64,000 bases of DNA from Erythrobacter sp. (GCA_029937545.1 JAPYPR010000010.1:1-64000); one strand, 5' to 3'. Shown: positions 45,642 to 57,165, numbered from the stretch's first letter. Translations and numbers: made by a program. The notes: a model not told the origin generated them from the letters alone.

Positions 45642-45671
45642 AACAAGAAAGGGCGGCTCTGCGGACCGCCC
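45641..45671 (-). terminator. intrinsic terminator of the DUF4136-like lipoprotein gene
   Basis: On the minus strand, a GGGCGG...CCGCCC stem (45651-45656 with 45666-45671) is followed by TTTCTTGTTT. It lies 31 nt after the stop of the gene at 45702 and just after the end of the convergent winged-helix pseudogene. Confidence 0.65.
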
Positions 45672-45701
45672 TCTCCCGTGAAACCCCAGAGGGAAATATG
45701 A

Positions 45702-46418
45702 TTAGTCGATCCGGCGGACGACTTTCTCTTCCGGCTTGATCGAGATCCGCACCGTCTCGCCCGAATTGCCGGGGAAGTCGGTGAACATCGCTTCGACCAG
45801 GTTCGGTACGAGGTATTGCAGGCGGTTCGATGTCGACATGGCCTGCGCCTTGCCTTCGAACAGTCGCTGGCCGTCCACAGCGCGGTCGATCTTCATGTCG
45901 ATCCCGCTGGTATAGACCGTGTAGCTGCGGATTTCCGGCCCGCCGAACCACGGATCGTAGAAGCCATAACCCCAGCGGCTGCCGAAGTAACGCGGACGGT
46001 AATAGCCGAAGCCGGGGCGATGAAAATGCGACCGGTAAAACGGGCTGCGATAGCCATACCACGGATCGTAGAACGGATCGCTGAAACCGGTCGTGCGCAC
46101 GCGCTCGCGGCCGTTGTCGACACCATAATCGAAGCGGACCAGCAGGCTGGCGGCCTCGGCGGAGGGCGCTTCGGCATAGCCGAGGCGGTTCATCTGCGCT
46201 TCGACGAGATCGGCATATTGCGCGAACTCGAGCCCGCCGGCCAGCGACGGATCGTCGGCGACGACGTAGAAGGTTTCGCCCTGCGGTGCGGGCAGCTGCG
46301 TCTGGAAACGCTGCACTTCCGCCTTGAACGGGGTGGCGCAGGCAGCGAGGCCTGCGAGGATCATCGGCACGGAGGCGAGTTTAAGAGTGCGCCCCCAACC
46401 TTTTTTCAGGTCAGTCAT
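45702..46418 (-). CDS. DUF4136-like lipoprotein
   Basis: This 238-residue exported lipoprotein has a signal peptide with lipobox LAGLAAC (Cys near 27). The mature domain starts TPFKAEVQRFQTQLPAPQGE and holds SAEAASLLVRFDYGVDNGRE, then a Tyr/Gly/Arg-rich low-complexity middle (SPFYRSHFHRPGFGYYRPRY) and a C-terminal KIDRAVDGQRLFEGKAQAMS. This layout fits DUF4136 envelope lipoproteins of unknown function. ATG 46418 is used; longer starts give non-protein-like sequence. It is downstream of trpS on the same strand, across 177 nt. Confidence 0.8.
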   Translation of the reverse strand: MTDLKKGWGRTLKLASVPMILAGLAACATPFKAEVQRFQTQLPAPQGETFYVVADDPSLAGGLEFAQYADLVEAQMNRLGYAEAPSAEAASLLVRFDYGVDNGRERVRTTGFSDPFYDPWYGYRSPFYRSHFHRPGFGYYRPRYFGSRWGYGFYDPWFGGPEIRSYTVYTSGIDMKIDRAVDGQRLFEGKAQAMSTSNRLQYLVPNLVEAMFTDFPGNSGETVRISIKPEEKVVRRID

Positions 46419-46595
46419 ACTCAGTCCCTTTCGAACGGACACGCAACGTATCACGATTGCGAATGAATGCGCAGTCCGCCGCTTCCCCGAGGCACACTGC
46501 CAGTAAGTGTGCTTGGGTGTAGGTGAGCGGATGTGAACCCGGTTTGAATGCCGTGATTCACATTTGTTGTGCAATCGCAGGGGCTTGTGTCTCGC

Positions 46596-47612
46596 TTAGC
46601 GGACGAGGCCGAGCGCCGCATAAGCGGCGGTGAGCGTGTCGCGCCCGGCCTCGCGGGCCTGCGAAGCGCCGCGCGCAAGGATCGCATCGAGCGCTTCCTC
46701 GTCGTCCTTCAGCTCGAGGAAGCGCGCATTGATCGGCGCCAGCGTCTCGACCAGCACCTCACCCAGCGCAGGCTTGAACGCGCCGAAGCCCTGTCCGCCG
46801 AATTCGCCCAGAACCTCGCCCGCGCTCTTGCCGGCGAGCGCGCCGTATATGCCGACGAGGTTCCGGGCTTCGGCCCGGCCTTCGAGGTCCTTCTCGTTAT
46901 CGGGCAGAGGCTCAGGGTCGGTCTTTGCTTTCTTAACCTTCTTCATGATCGTGTCGGTATCATCGGTCAGGCTGATGCGGCTCATGTCCGACGGATCGGA
47001 CTTGCTCATCTTCGCGGTCCCGTCGCGCAGGCTCATGATCCGTGCCGCAGCGGGCGGGATATAGGGCTCGGGCAGGGTGAAGAGCGGCGCATCCTCGGCA
47101 CAGAAGTCGTTGTTGAACTTCTGTGCGATGTCGCGCGCCAGCTCCAGATGCTGTTTCTGGTCCTCGCCCACGGGCACGTGGGTCGCCTGGTAGAGCAGCA
47201 CGTCGGCGGCCTGCAGCACGGGATAGGTGAACAGGGCGACGCTCTGCCCCTCGCGATTCTTGCCCGCCTTGTCCTTCCACTGCGTCATCCGGTTCAGCCA
47301 GCCCATGCGGGCCGTGCCGTTGAGCAGCCATTGCAGTTCCGCATGGGCGGGAACCTGCGCCTGGTTGAACAGCACGGCCTTCGACGGATCGACACCGCAG
47401 GCGACCAGCGTGGCGACCATTTCGCGCGTATTCTGCGTCAGCTCCGCCGGGTTGTGCGGCTGCGAAATTGCGTGCAAATCGGCGAGGAAAATGAAGCATT
47501 CGCCCCCTGCGGCATGCGCCTCGTCCTGCAGCTTCACGTAATTCACGATCGCGCCAAGGTAATTGCCGAGATGCGGCTTTCCGGTGGGCTGTATGCCGGA
47601 GACTACACGCAT
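46596..47612 (-). CDS. trpS: tryptophanyl-tRNA synthetase
   Basis: This 338-residue class I synthetase charges tRNA-Trp. The HIGH-type signature is [20 protein letters not shown] (about 6-25) and the KMSKS loop is [17 protein letters not shown]. Other features are [12 protein letters not shown] and [20 protein letters not shown]. The length is normal for bacteria. It starts 4 nt after the murJ stop on the minus strand, so the two are probably co-transcribed. Confidence 0.97.
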   Translation of the reverse strand: MRVVSGIQPTGKPHLGNYLGAIVNYVKLQDEAHAAGGECFIFLADLHAISQPHNPAELTQNTREMVATLVACGVDPSKAVLFNQAQVPAHAELQWLLNGTARMGWLNRMTQWKDKAGKNREGQSVALFTYPVLQAADVLLYQATHVPVGEDQKQHLELARDIAQKFNNDFCAEDAPLFTLPEPYIPPAAARIMSLRDGTAKMSKSDPSDMSRISLTDDTDTIMKKVKKAKTDPEPLPDNEKDLEGRAEARNLVGIYGALAGKSAGEVLGEFGGQGFGAFKPALGEVLVETLAPINARFLELKDDEEALDAILARGASQAREAGRDTLTAAYAALGLVR

Positions 47613-47616
47613 GGGA

Positions 47617-49188
47617 TCAGGGTTCTCTCTTCTTGGTCAAGGCGGCGATGCGCTGCTTGTCGATCGCACCTATGGCGAAGGCGACGCCGAAATAGACGAT
47701 GGCCGAGCAGGCGACGAGCACCAGCAGCGCGCCGATCCGCTGGAACAGGCCGGCGGAATACCAGCCGGTTAGCAAATCGCGCGCGAACCACAAGGCGGCG
47801 CCCATGGCGGCGGCGGCAACGAGCTGCCGCGCGATGCGCCCGACCAGCTTCAGCGGAATGGCGTAATATCCGCGCTTCACCAGCACGATGTAGAGATAGG
47901 CGACATTGATCCACGCCCCCACCACGCTGGCGAGGGCGACGCCGACCACGCCGTAATCGGCGATGAGCGCGAAGTTCATGACCATGAAGACCGCCAGCGA
48001 AATGAACGCCGCGTAGACCGGCGTGCGGGTGTCCGACCGCGCGTAGAAATTGGGCACCAGCACCTTGACTAGCACATAGGCAGGCAGACCGAGCACCAGC
48101 ATGGCGAGCACCTGCCCGGTCAGCTCCGCCTGCTCGAGGCTGAAGCGGCCACCCTGGAAGATCATCGTAACGAATGGCACGGCGCAGACCGCAAGCGCGA
48201 CGGCCGCCGGGATGGTCAGCAACATGGACAGCTCGATCGCATCGGACTGGATGCGATCGGTGCCTTCCTTGTTCTTCGCCCCGACGAAGCGCGAAAGCGT
48301 GGGCAGGATCGCGGTCGACAGCGCGATGCCGATGATACCGAGCGGCAGCTGGTTCAGCCGATCGGCATAATTCATGTAGCTGATCGCGCCGCTATCCAGC
48401 TTGTTGAGGAAGTAGAGCTGGACCAGCGTATTGATCTGGTAGGCCCCGCCGCCGATGGCCGCCGGCAGCGCGATGATCGACAGACGCTTCACTTCGGGCG
48501 TGATCCGCGGCCACAGCAGCTTCGGGCGGAAGCCCTCCACCCGCGTCCAGACGTAGAGCCAGACGAGCTGCACCACCCCACCAATGGTGACCGCCCAGGC
48601 CTGGCTGTAGCCGATCTGCTCGATCGTCCAGCCCCAGCTGGACATGGCATATTCGCCGAACAGCAGTGCGGCGATCAGCACCAGGTTGAGCAGGATCGGG
48701 AAGCTCGCCCCCGGCGCGAAGCGGCTGACCGAATTGAGCATGCCGGTGAATAGCGTCACAAGGCTGACCAGCAGGATGTAGGGGAACATGATCCGCGCGA
48801 AATCGACTTCCATCGCGAAGGTCGCCGGATCGGCGTCGCCATCGCCCAGCAGGGTGATGACCCACGGCATTGCCAGCATCATGATCGCACACAATGCGAT
48901 CAGCACCGGCAGGAAGACGCTCAGCACATCGTCGGAGAAACTGCGCGCATCCTCGATCCCGCCGTCCCCTTGAAGACGCTTGGAGAACATCGGGACGAAG
49001 GCCGCCGAAAACGCGCCTTCCGCGAACAGGCGGCGGAAGACATTGGGAATGATGAAGGCCTGAAACCACGCATCGGTGACGGCATTCGCGCCGAGGACGC
49101 GCGCGAAGATCATCTCGCGCGCCATGCCGGCGATGCGGCTGATCATGGTCAGCCCGCCGATCGTACCCACGTTTTTGAGCAGGCTCAT
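47617..49188 (-). CDS. murJ: lipid II flippase
   Basis: This 523-residue inner-membrane flippase of the MOP superfamily has about 14 helices and moves lipid II across the membrane for peptidoglycan synthesis. It begins [20 protein letters not shown] and includes [20 protein letters not shown], diagnostic of MurJ/Mvi[21 protein letters not shown]-type and [20 protein letters not shown] segments follow. Its order trpS-murJ-secB is common in Sphingomonadales. Confidence 0.96.
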   Translation of the reverse strand: MSLLKNVGTIGGLTMISRIAGMAREMIFARVLGANAVTDAWFQAFIIPNVFRRLFAEGAFSAAFVPMFSKRLQGDGGIEDARSFSDDVLSVFLPVLIALCAIMMLAMPWVITLLGDGDADPATFAMEVDFARIMFPYILLVSLVTLFTGMLNSVSRFAPGASFPILLNLVLIAALLFGEYAMSSWGWTIEQIGYSQAWAVTIGGVVQLVWLYVWTRVEGFRPKLLWPRITPEVKRLSIIALPAAIGGGAYQINTLVQLYFLNKLDSGAISYMNYADRLNQLPLGIIGIALSTAILPTLSRFVGAKNKEGTDRIQSDAIELSMLLTIPAAVALAVCAVPFVTMIFQGGRFSLEQAELTGQVLAMLVLGLPAYVLVKVLVPNFYARSDTRTPVYAAFISLAVFMVMNFALIADYGVVGVALASVVGAWINVAYLYIVLVKRGYYAIPLKLVGRIARQLVAAAAMGAALWFARDLLTGWYSAGLFQRIGALLVLVACSAIVYFGVAFAIGAIDKQRIAALTKKREP

Positions 49189-49218
49189 GTCAGAGCCTCC
49201 GCATCAGGCCGGGCGAAC

Positions 49219-49749
49219 TCAGGCCTCGCCGGTCGGTGCCGGAGCGCCTGCGCCCTGTTCCTGCGCCCGCTGGGCGAGCTGTTGCTGGTAGATGCCGCCG
49301 AAATCGATCGGGTCGAGCACCAGCGGCGGGAAACCTGCATCGCGCACGGCGTCGGCGATGACGCGCCGGGCGAAGGGGAACAGCAGGCGCGGAGCTTCGG
49401 CGAACATGAACGCATGCGCATGTTCGTCGGGCAGGTTGCGAATGCCGACGAGGCCGCAATATTCGAGATCGACAAGGTAGAGATTGCCCTTGCCGGTTTT
49501 CGCGGTGGCGGTGACCTTCAGCACCACTTCGTGCACGTCGTCTCCGGCCGGTTCGGAACCGATGTTGAACTGTACGTCCAGCTGCGGCTGCTCGTTCCAC
49601 TGGAAGCACTCGGGCGCGTTCGGATTTTCAACCGAGAGGTCCTTCACATATTGCGAAATGAGCCCGACCGCAGGCGAATTGTCGGCACCGTTCGCACCGG
49701 CTGCTGGATCGGGGTTGAGGTCGGTGAGAACGTCGCCTTCGTCGGCCAT
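49219..49749 (-). CDS. secB: protein-export chaperone SecB
   Basis: This 176-residue cytosolic chaperone feeds preproteins to SecA. Features are ISQYVKDLSVENPNAPECF, LYLVDLEYCGLVGIRNLPDE and APRLLFPFARRVIADAVRDA. The C-terminal FPPLVLDPIDFGGIYQQQL is the family hallmark. The tail after 155 is Gln/Ala/Gly-rich and variable. It is divergent from the Tim44-like gene across 240 nt that holds both promoters. Confidence 0.96.
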   Translation of the reverse strand: MADEGDVLTDLNPDPAAGANGADNSPAVGLISQYVKDLSVENPNAPECFQWNEQPQLDVQFNIGSEPAGDDVHEVVLKVTATAKTGKGNLYLVDLEYCGLVGIRNLPDEHAHAFMFAEAPRLLFPFARRVIADAVRDAGFPPLVLDPIDFGGIYQQQLAQRAQEQGAGAPAPTGEA

Positions 49750-49989
49750 GATGTCAGTCTTTCGATTCGGGTTCGGAATGGTCTTGCGGACCAGTCTCCG
49801 GGAGCCGATCCGCTACAGGTCGCGCGCCTAGCAGGTGCGGGGGCAGGGGGCAATGCGCCCTCGCAAAGGGAAGCTGCCGAGGAAACGCGTTCATCCCGGG
49901 AACATTGCCGGTTTGTAATTTGTACCTATCTAGGGCAGGAATGCTTCAGCGGCATTCCCAACACCAAGGGTCAAGCGGACAACCATATT

Positions 49990-50649
49990 GTGATTACCGA
50001 AATCGTCATCCTCGCCATGATCGCAGCCTTCCTGGGCTTGCGTCTCTATTCGGTGCTCGGCCGCCGGTCCGAGCATGAGGAGGAGGTGATCCCGCACCGT
50101 TTCGACCGCACCGATGCAGGCGATGCGCCGCGCGAGGTCGAAGCACCGCGCCCTGCGACGCCGCCGGTTGCGCTGCGGTCCAACGACAATCGCGTTCCTG
50201 CCAACGAGGCCGGCATCCGTGCCATCGCCAGCGCCGATCCGCAGTTCGACCTGCTCGCCTTCCTCGAAGGGGCCAAGGGTGCCTATGGCATGGTGCTCGA
50301 ATCGTTCTGGCAGGGCGACAAGGAAACCCTGCGCGAGCTGGCCGACGACGACGTCTACGAAAGCTTCGCCGGTGCGATCGAGGCGCGCGACGAAGCGGGC
50401 GAAACGTTGGAGAATCGCTTGATCCGGATCGAGGATGCGAGCGTTCGCAGCGCCGAACTCGATGGCCGTATCGCCCGCATCGCCGTGCTGTTCGTAGCGG
50501 ATATCGCCGCCGTGACGCGCGACAAGGATGGCAATGTCATCGCCGGATCGCTGGACGATGCGGTGGAAAGCCGGGACGTATGGACCTTCTCGCGCAATGT
50601 CGATGCGTCCTCGCCCGACTGGATACTCGACGAAACCGACCAGGCCTGA
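49990..50649 (+). CDS. Tim44/TimA-domain protein
   Basis: This 219-residue membrane-anchored protein has one N-terminal helix (EIVILAMIAAFLGLRLYSVL) and an acidic linker. A C-terminal Tim44-like domain contains FLEGAKGAYGMVLESFWQGD and SRDVWTFSRNVDASSPDWIL. GTG 49990 gives the N-terminus usual for sphingomonad homologues. The family is related to the mitochondrial import subunit Tim44 and is found in alphaproteobacteria, where its role is poorly known. It is followed after 22 nt by mltA. Confidence 0.88.
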   Translation: MITEIVILAMIAAFLGLRLYSVLGRRSEHEEEVIPHRFDRTDAGDAPREVEAPRPATPPVALRSNDNRVPANEAGIRAIASADPQFDLLAFLEGAKGAYGMVLESFWQGDKETLRELADDDVYESFAGAIEARDEAGETLENRLIRIEDASVRSAELDGRIARIAVLFVADIAAVTRDKDGNVIAGSLDDAVESRDVWTFSRNVDASSPDWILDETDQA

Positions 50650-50671
50650 CCGGCCGAACCTGCGGGAGGGC

Positions 50672-51862
50672 ATGATGCGCGGCTGGACGATCCTCGCAGC
50701 GAGCGCGCTGCTTAGCGCCTGCGTCAATGTGGTTCCTTCGTCTTCGCCCACTGTCAGACCTGCGCCGGCTCCTCCGGGCGCGGTGACCAGTGCCGCACTT
50801 GCCGACATCCAGCGAGGTCCCGAGATCGCGGGACTTGGCTTTTCGGGTAGCGATGCGAGCGGCGCGCTCGCCAGTTTCCGCGAGTCCTGCCCCAAGCTGC
50901 TCGCGCGAACCGACCAGAGCGGCCTGACGCAGCGCGAGGACTGGCGTCCGGCATGCGAGGCGGCGGCGGGCTGGCCCCTGGGTGACGCAAGCCGGTTCTT
51001 CTCCAGCTATTTCGAGCCCGTGCGGATCGGCGACGGCACGGCCTTCGCCACCGGCTATTTCGAACCCGAGATCCGCGGCAGCCGCGGCCGCGCGCCCGGC
51101 TATGACGTGCCGGTCTACAAAATGCCACCCGAGCTGGAGCGCGCCTGGCCCGCCGACATGCCGGAAAGCGAGCGCACCGGTCGCCCGCCGCTCGGCCGCT
51201 ATGATGCGAGCGGTAACTTCGTGCCGTTCTACGAACGCTCCGAGATCGTCGCCGGCGCGCTCGCCAATCGCGGGCTGGAAATCGCCTGGGCGGCCGATCC
51301 GGTCGAGTTCTTCTTCCTCCAGATCCAGGGTTCCGGTCTGTTGCGCCTGCCCGACGGCTCGCTGATGCGGATCGGCTATGCTGGGCAGAACGGCCGCGAA
51401 TATGTCGGTATCGGTTCGGTAATGCGCGAGCGCGGCCTGCTTGGCGACGGGCTGGGGAAATACCCCGGTTCGATGCAGGGGATCATGCAGTACATCCGCG
51501 AAAACCCGGCCGAGGGCGAAGCGCTGATGAACCTCAACAAGAGCTGGATCTTCTTCCGTGAGCTCGCCACCGACGGGCCGCTCGGCGCGCTGGAGGTTCC
51601 GGTGCGTGGCCAATCGTCCGTCGCGGTCGATCCCAAATTCGTGCCGCTGGGCGCGCCGGTCTTTCTCGACCTCGACCGGAACGAGGCCGACGGCTTATGG
51701 ATCGCGCAGGACACCGGCGGCGCGATCAAGGGAGCCAACCGCTTCGATACCTTCTGGGGCAATGGCGAAGAGGCGCGCCGGATCGCCGGCGGCATGAGCG
51801 GCCGCGGGCAAGCGATCGTCCTGCTGCCCCGCGGCACCACCGCCCGCCTCCAGAACCGGTGA
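50672..51862 (+). CDS. mltA: membrane-bound lytic murein transglycosylase A
   Basis: This 396-residue peptidoglycan lytic enzyme begins with a lipoprotein signal (LAASALLSAC, Cys near 16). The MltA domain has FATGYFEPEIRGSRGR and YERSEIVAGAL. VEFFFLQIQGSGLLRLPDG and MQYIRENPAEGEALMNLNKS follow. The 3D domain carries the catalytic Asp region (GLWIAQDTGGAIKGANRFDT). GGGAGGG at 50664-50670 precedes tandem ATGs at 50672 and 50675. The stop overlaps the Smr gene (GTGA). Confidence 0.94.
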   Translation: MMRGWTILAASALLSACVNVVPSSSPTVRPAPAPPGAVTSAALADIQRGPEIAGLGFSGSDASGALASFRESCPKLLARTDQSGLTQREDWRPACEAAAGWPLGDASRFFSSYFEPVRIGDGTAFATGYFEPEIRGSRGRAPGYDVPVYKMPPELERAWPADMPESERTGRPPLGRYDASGNFVPFYERSEIVAGALANRGLEIAWAADPVEFFFLQIQGSGLLRLPDGSLMRIGYAGQNGREYVGIGSVMRERGLLGDGLGKYPGSMQGIMQYIRENPAEGEALMNLNKSWIFFRELATDGPLGALEVPVRGQSSVAVDPKFVPLGAPVFLDLDRNEADGLWIAQDTGGAIKGANRFDTFWGNGEEARRIAGGMSGRGQAIVLLPRGTTARLQNR

Positions 51863-52410
51863 GCGCCCCGCGCGGCCTGAGCGAGGAAGAAAGCGAAGCC
51901 TGGGAGAAACTGGCGGCGACGGTCACGCCCATGCATCCGGCCATCGCGAGGCCCAAGCCCGAAGCTGCGAAGCCTCCGCCGCCGAAACAGCCCAAACTTC
52001 GCAAACAGCAGACTGAGCGGCCTGTGGCGGCTGCACCTCGCACCCAGCCGAAGCCGTCGCCGCCGGGAAATCTCGACTCGCATTGGGACCGTCGGCTCAA
52101 ATCAGGCGCGCTCCAGCCCGATCTGACACTAGACCTGCATGGCCATAATCTCGATGCGGCATACGACCGGCTGATGGGAGGCGTGGCACAGGCGCGCGCG
52201 CTTGGATTTCGGACCATCCTGCTCGTCACGGGCAAGTCCCGCCCGGTCGCGGCAGCAGATCGCGGCGCCTCTCGCGGTGTAATCCGCGCCAAGGTGCTCG
52301 ACTGGCTGGCCGCATCGAATCACCACACCGCCATTGCAGCCGTCCGCCGCGCGCACCCGCGCCACGGCGGGGACGGCGCGCTGTATATTGTTCTTAAGCG
52401 GGGGCGCTAA
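51859..52410 (+). CDS. Smr-domain protein
   Basis: This 183-residue protein has a Pro/Lys-rich disordered N-terminal half (about 20-75) and a C-terminal Smr domain. The domain contains LTLDLHGHNLDAAYDRLMGG (the conserved DLHG loop), TILLVTGKSRPVAAAD, and a final HGGDGALYIVLKRGR. Smr domains are small nucleases related to the MutS2 C-terminus. GTG 51859 overlaps the mltA stop. It closes the conserved Tim44-like/mltA/smr run. Confidence 0.9.
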   Translation: MSAPRGLSEEESEAWEKLAATVTPMHPAIARPKPEAAKPPPPKQPKLRKQQTERPVAAAPRTQPKPSPPGNLDSHWDRRLKSGALQPDLTLDLHGHNLDAAYDRLMGGVAQARALGFRTILLVTGKSRPVAAADRGASRGVIRAKVLDWLAASNHHTAIAAVRRAHPRHGGDGALYIVLKRGR

Positions 52411-52447
52411 AGGGGCGCAGCGTCCTTGCCACGCCCCCTCGGTTCAC

Positions 52448-54541
52448 TCAATCTTGCTTCACGCTCTCGCGGTCCCAGAAGCGCAGTTCGCCGCACTTCT
52501 CGATAAAGGCGCTGGCTGCGTCCTTGCCCGAGGAAACATCGACGAAGCCGTCGTCCATCCAGTTCCAGACGCCTGCCGTTTCAAAGAGCGGCTTGACCGC
52601 GGGGACGTAGGCGACAAATTTTGCGTGGGCGAAAGCATCGTTGACGAAGTCGATGCTCGGCTTGTCGGTGTTGTAGCGCTTGGCCGAAGCCTCGCTCATG
52701 ACCACGGCCACCGCGTCGTAGGTGACCGAGGGGCCGCCATCGATTTTCTCGTCGGCTTCCATCATTTTGCCGTTGGACAGCTTGGCGCCGGCAACATGCG
52801 GCGCCACGATTTCGACCATGCCGCCCGCGCCGGTCGCGGCGTCTTTCAGCGCCTTGACGACATCCGCATCGGCGCCTTCGGCAATATAGATGCCCAGTTT
52901 GCGTCCGCGGAAATTGCCGGGGCCGTTCTTGAGAATCGAAAGCGCGGGGCTTTCGGCAAGATCGGTGATCGGATCGCGCGCCGCCGGTACCTTCTCGGGC
53001 AGTTCGGGAAGGCCGATGCCGTCGGCAACCTCCTGCGCCAGTCCTTCGTCGATATGCCGCAGGTGGCCGACCATCCGCTTTCGGATGCTCATGCGGCCAA
53101 CCTTGGAAAGCTCGAAAGTCAGCGCATTCGCCATATGCGTCTGCTCGACCGGGGTCTGCGAAACGTAGAACTGGCGAGCTTGGCTGTAGTGATCGGCGAA
53201 GGTCTCGCTGCGCACGCGCATCTTGGGTCCTTCGACCGGAGCTTCATAGCTTTGGAACCCCCTCATCGGGCAAGCGCGCGGGCCGCGATCTTCCTCGGCA
53301 CCGTCGCCATCGCCCCAGCTATTGGGCTCGTAATTCACTCGGCCCTTGGGATTGGTCATCGCCATGTGGCCATCCTGCTGGAAGTGGCGCACCGGGCACT
53401 TCGGCGCGTTGATCGGCAGGTGCGTGAAGTTGGGGCCGCCCAGCCGCTTGAGCTGCGTGTCGAGATAGCTGAAATTGCGCCCTTGCAGCAGCGGATCGTC
53501 CGAATGATCGATGCCCGGTACAAGGTTCTGCGTACAGAAAGCGACCTGCTCGGTCTCGGCGAAGAAGTTGTCGACATTGGCGTCGAGCGTCAGCGTACCG
53601 ATGATCTCGACCGGGACCTGTTCCTCGGGAATTATCTTTGTCGCGTCGAGCACGTCGAACTCGAACTGCTCGGCGAATTCCTCGTCGAACACCTGAATGC
53701 CGAGGTCCCATTGCGGGAAGTCGCCTGCCTCGATCGCATCCCACATGTCGCGGCGATGGAAATCGGGGTCCATCCCGTTGACCTTGAGCGCCTCGTTCCA
53801 AATTACCGATTGCAGGCCCAGCTTGGGCTTCCAGTGGAACTTGACGAAGTGACTCTCACCTTTCTCGTTAACGAGCCGGAAGGTGTGGACGCCGAAGCCT
53901 TCCATGAAGCGGAAGGAGCGCGGGATCGTTCGGTCCGACATGATCCACATGATCATATTCATCGATTCCGGGCTCAAACTGACGAAGTCCCAGAAATTGT
54001 CGTGTGCGGTCTGCGCTTGCGGGAAACCGCGATCGGGAGCGGGCTTGGCGGCATGGATCAGGTCGGGAAACTTGATCGCGTCCTGGATGAAGAATACCGG
54101 AATGTTGTTGCCGACCAGGTCCCAATTGCCCTCCTGCGTGTAGAACTTCGTCGCGAACCCGCGCACGTCGCGCGCCAGATCGGGTGAGCCTTTGTTCCCC
54201 GCGACGGTCGAGAAGCGCGTGAAGGTCGGCACCTTGACGCCTTCCTCATTGAAAATTCGCGCCCGCGAATATTGCGGAATCGCTTTCTTCAGTTCGAAGT
54301 GACCATGCACGCCATACCCGCGGGCATGGACCACACGTTCGGGGATCCGCTCATGGTCGAAATGGAAGATCTTTTCCCGCGCGATCTGGTCTTCGAGCAA
54401 CTGCGGCCCGCGCGGGCCCGCGGTGAGCCAGTTTTGGTCGTCCGCGATCGGATGACCTTGCGCGGTGGTCATCACATCATCGTCGCCCTTCGGCTTCTGA
54501 TGGTTGACGCCGCCATCGGACAACGCAAAATTGTCGGTCAT
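52448..54541 (-). CDS. katE: large-subunit (HPII-type) catalase
   Basis: This 697-residue monofunctional haem catalase belongs to the large clade. The active-site segment is [20 protein letters not shown] with the distal His, and the haem Tyr is in [21 protein letters not shown]- and PDR-type conserved blocks lie between. After the core, a flavodoxin/DJ-1-like domain starts [20 protein letters not shown] and runs to the end, as in E. coli KatE. It lies on the same strand as katG but behind a strong terminator, so it has its own promoter. Confidence 0.96.
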   Translation of the reverse strand: MTDNFALSDGGVNHQKPKGDDDVMTTAQGHPIADDQNWLTAGPRGPQLLEDQIAREKIFHFDHERIPERVVHARGYGVHGHFELKKAIPQYSRARIFNEEGVKVPTFTRFSTVAGNKGSPDLARDVRGFATKFYTQEGNWDLVGNNIPVFFIQDAIKFPDLIHAAKPAPDRGFPQAQTAHDNFWDFVSLSPESMNMIMWIMSDRTIPRSFRFMEGFGVHTFRLVNEKGESHFVKFHWKPKLGLQSVIWNEALKVNGMDPDFHRRDMWDAIEAGDFPQWDLGIQVFDEEFAEQFEFDVLDATKIIPEEQVPVEIIGTLTLDANVDNFFAETEQVAFCTQNLVPGIDHSDDPLLQGRNFSYLDTQLKRLGGPNFTHLPINAPKCPVRHFQQDGHMAMTNPKGRVNYEPNSWGDGDGAEEDRGPRACPMRGFQSYEAPVEGPKMRVRSETFADHYSQARQFYVSQTPVEQTHMANALTFELSKVGRMSIRKRMVGHLRHIDEGLAQEVADGIGLPELPEKVPAARDPITDLAESPALSILKNGPGNFRGRKLGIYIAEGADADVVKALKDAATGAGGMVEIVAPHVAGAKLSNGKMMEADEKIDGGPSVTYDAVAVVMSEASAKRYNTDKPSIDFVNDAFAHAKFVAYVPAVKPLFETAGVWNWMDDGFVDVSSGKDAASAFIEKCGELRFWDRESVKQD

Positions 54542-54869
54542 GTCTGTTGCTCCAGTTCAAGTAGTCGGTGCGTCTGAGAGGGACCTCTCGACTCAAGACT
54601 TACGGAGCGTAGGCGCCTTCGTTCCTCCGACCCTTCGAAAACATGACGGGATCAAACTATTATCAATAAAAAAGCCCCCGACCTGGAGTCGGGGGCTCTC
54701 GGTGGACGACCAGCCAGGCCGTCTATGCACTGACCATGGACGAAGATGTGTCAAATGTCAAAGCGTTCCTGGGCTGCGATGAGTGGAAGAATTAACCATA
54801 ATCGATCAGCGCGCGTGATGTATTTGCGGGGCGCGTTCTATGTCGAACTGCGCTCCGCAGACAGCCAGC
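54542..54869. other. intergenic region between katG and katE
   Basis: These 328 nt hold the katG terminator (54664-54697) and, to its left, the presumed katE promoter region at about 54560-54660. No gene is supported. A short reading on the + strand is not protein-like. Confidence 0.5.
54664..54697 (-). terminator. intrinsic terminator downstream of katG
   Basis: On the minus strand a 10-bp stem, AGCCCCCGAC with GTCGGGGGCT (54673-54682 and 54688-54697), has a 5-nt loop and is followed by TTTTTTATT. The stem is perfect and the U-run strong. It separates katG from katE. Confidence 0.88.
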
Positions 54870-57086
54870 TCAATTATGGTACTTCGCGTAGGTCAAATCG
54901 AAGCGGTCGGCATCCATCACCTTGGTCCAGGCCGCCACGAAGTCCTTCACGAACTTCTCCTCGTTGCCGTTCTCGGCATAGACTTCAGCCACCGCACGCA
55001 GGCGGGAGTTGGAGCCGAAGACGAGGTCGGTCCGGGTGGCGTGCCACAGCGTCTTGCCGGTCTTCCGGCAGGTGCCGACGAATTCCTCGTCGCCGCTTTC
55101 GTCGACCACTTCCCAGATCACGCCCATGCCGAGCAGGTTCCTGAAGAAGCTGTTGTCGAGCTTGCCGGGCGTATCGGTCAGCACGCCGATGCTGTTGCCG
55201 TGCTGCGTATGCTTGCTCACCGCACCCATGGCGCGCATGCCGCCGAGCAACACCGTCATTTCCGGGATCGAAAGACCGAGCAGGTGCGCCCGGTCGATCA
55301 GCATATCCTCGGTCTTCACTGATGCCTTGGTCTTGAGATAGTTGCGGAAACCATCGGCGAACGGCTCCAGCGGCTCCCAACTCTCGGCATCGAAGTCTTC
55401 GCGCTTCGCATCGCCGCGGCCGGTGGTGACCGGAACGGAGATGTCGAAGCCTGCATCCTTCGCTGCCTTCTCCACCGCGACCGACCCGGCGATGACGATG
55501 GCATCGGCCATCGAGATACCGCCGCGGAGCTCGTCGAGCTTGGCGAGGACTTCGCCCAGCTCTTCGGGATCGTTGACCTTCCAGTTCTTCAGTTCGTCGA
55601 AGCGGATATGTGCGCCATTGGCGCCGCCGCGATGGTCAGAATTGCGATAGGTCGAGGCCGAGGCCCAGGCTGCCTTGACCAGCGCCGGGATGGTCAGGCC
55701 GCTATCGAGTACCTTCGCCTTGAAGGCGGACAGATCACCATCCGATACCTGCGTTCCGGCGGGCACGGGGTCCTGCCAGATCAGGTCTTCGCCCGGCACT
55801 TCGGGGCCGAGGTAACGGACCTTGGGGCCCATATCGCGGTGGCACAGCTTGAACCATGCGCGAGCAAAGGCATCGTCGAGGGCCGACTGGTCGTTGAGGA
55901 AGCGTTCCGAAATCTTGCGATATTCCGGATCGCGCTTCAACGCCATGTCGGCCGTCGTCATTATGGTCGGGACCTTCTTGTTCGGGTCCCGTGCATCGGG
56001 CGCCATGTCGGCCTCTTCCGGGTCGATCGGGGTCCACTGGTGTGCGCCCGCAGGGCTCTTGGTGAGCTCGTAATCGTATTTGAACAGCAGCCGGAAATAG
56101 TCGTTGCCCCACTGCGTCGGGTTCGGCGTCCATGCGCCCTCGATGCCCGAGGTGGTGATGTGGCCCTTGCCGATCTCGTCCGGGTCGGTCAGCCAGCCGA
56201 AGCCCATGCGGTGCAGGTTCTCGCCTTCGGGAGCATTACCGAACGTGTCGGAAGGCGCGGCGCCGTGGCACTTGCCGAAGGCGTGGCCGCCGGCGGTGAG
56301 GGCAACGGTTTCCTCGTCGTTCATGGCCATGCGGGCGAAGGTTTCGCGCATGTCGCGCGCCATGCCCTCGGCATCGTGCGGATTGCCGCCCGGACCTTCG
56401 GGGTTGACGTAAATGAGGCCCATCTGGATCGCGGCGAGCGGGTTTTCGAGCGCGCGGCCTTCATCGGGATGGATACGGGTTTCGGCGCCGGTATCGACCC
56501 ACTTTTCTTCCGTACCCCAATAGACGGTTTCGGGGTCGAACACGTCCTTGCGGCCACCGCCGAAGCCGAACACGGGGCCGCCCATGCTTTCGATCGCGAC
56601 ATTGCCGGTAAGGATGAAGAGGTCGGCCCAACTGATGTGCTTGCCGTATTTCTGCTTGATCGGCCACAGCAGGCGGCGGGCCTTGTCGAGATTGCCGTTG
56701 TCGGGCCAGCTGTTGAGCGGGGCGAAGCGCTGCTGGCCGCTGCCGCCGCCACCGCGTCCGTCGCCGGTGCGATAGGTTCCTGCCGCGTGCCACGCCATGC
56801 GGATGAAGAACGGGCCGTAATGGCCATAATCCGCCGGCCACCATTCCTGGCTGTCGGTCATCAGGTCGGTCAGGTCCTGCTTCAGCGCCTTGTAGTCCAG
56901 CGCATTGAAGGCCTCGCAATAGTCGAAATCCTCGCCCATCGGGTCTGCCGCGCGGCCGCCTTCGGTGAGGATTTCAAGATCGAGCTGGTCGGGCCACCAA
57001 TCGCGGTTCCGGCGGCCGAAAAGGTCGCGGGTTCCGCTGTCTCCAGTGAAGGGGCAGCCGCTGATATCTCCGGTCTTGGCGTCCAT
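54870..57086 (-). CDS. katG: catalase-peroxidase
   Basis: This 738-residue bifunctional haem enzyme detoxifies hydrogen peroxide. The distal Arg-Trp-His set is in [17 protein letters not shown] (about 95-111). The Tyr of the Met-Tyr-Trp cross-link is in [20 protein letters not shown], and the proximal His is in [15 protein letters not shown]. The C-terminal duplicated domain (about 430-738) lacks haem ligands, as usual. A 30-bp palindrome lies about 80 nt upstream. The gene sits between katE and ahpFC in one peroxide-defence block. Confidence 0.97.
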   Translation of the reverse strand: MDAKTGDISGCPFTGDSGTRDLFGRRNRDWWPDQLDLEILTEGGRAADPMGEDFDYCEAFNALDYKALKQDLTDLMTDSQEWWPADYGHYGPFFIRMAWHAAGTYRTGDGRGGGGSGQQRFAPLNSWPDNGNLDKARRLLWPIKQKYGKHISWADLFILTGNVAIESMGGPVFGFGGGRKDVFDPETVYWGTEEKWVDTGAETRIHPDEGRALENPLAAIQMGLIYVNPEGPGGNPHDAEGMARDMRETFARMAMNDEETVALTAGGHAFGKCHGAAPSDTFGNAPEGENLHRMGFGWLTDPDEIGKGHITTSGIEGAWTPNPTQWGNDYFRLLFKYDYELTKSPAGAHQWTPIDPEEADMAPDARDPNKKVPTIMTTADMALKRDPEYRKISERFLNDQSALDDAFARAWFKLCHRDMGPKVRYLGPEVPGEDLIWQDPVPAGTQVSDGDLSAFKAKVLDSGLTIPALVKAAWASASTYRNSDHRGGANGAHIRFDELKNWKVNDPEELGEVLAKLDELRGGISMADAIVIAGSVAVEKAAKDAGFDISVPVTTGRGDAKREDFDAESWEPLEPFADGFRNYLKTKASVKTEDMLIDRAHLLGLSIPEMTVLLGGMRAMGAVSKHTQHGNSIGVLTDTPGKLDNSFFRNLLGMGVIWEVVDESGDEEFVGTCRKTGKTLWHATRTDLVFGSNSRLRAVAEVYAENGNEEKFVKDFVAAWTKVMDADRFDLTYAKYHN

Positions 57087-57165
57087 GTAAGTGCTCTCCT
57101 CTAGAATAAAGACTCGGTCTCCCGTCCGAGATTGGAGGCACTGTGAACACCGCCCGGTAATCCGT

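Noticed and set aside
52334-54187. Long plus-strand open frame opposite katE
   Set aside because: It has no recognisable domains and is fully antisense to a clear catalase.
55608-57104. Long plus-strand open frame opposite katG
   Set aside because: It is an antisense shadow of a well-conserved catalase-peroxidase.
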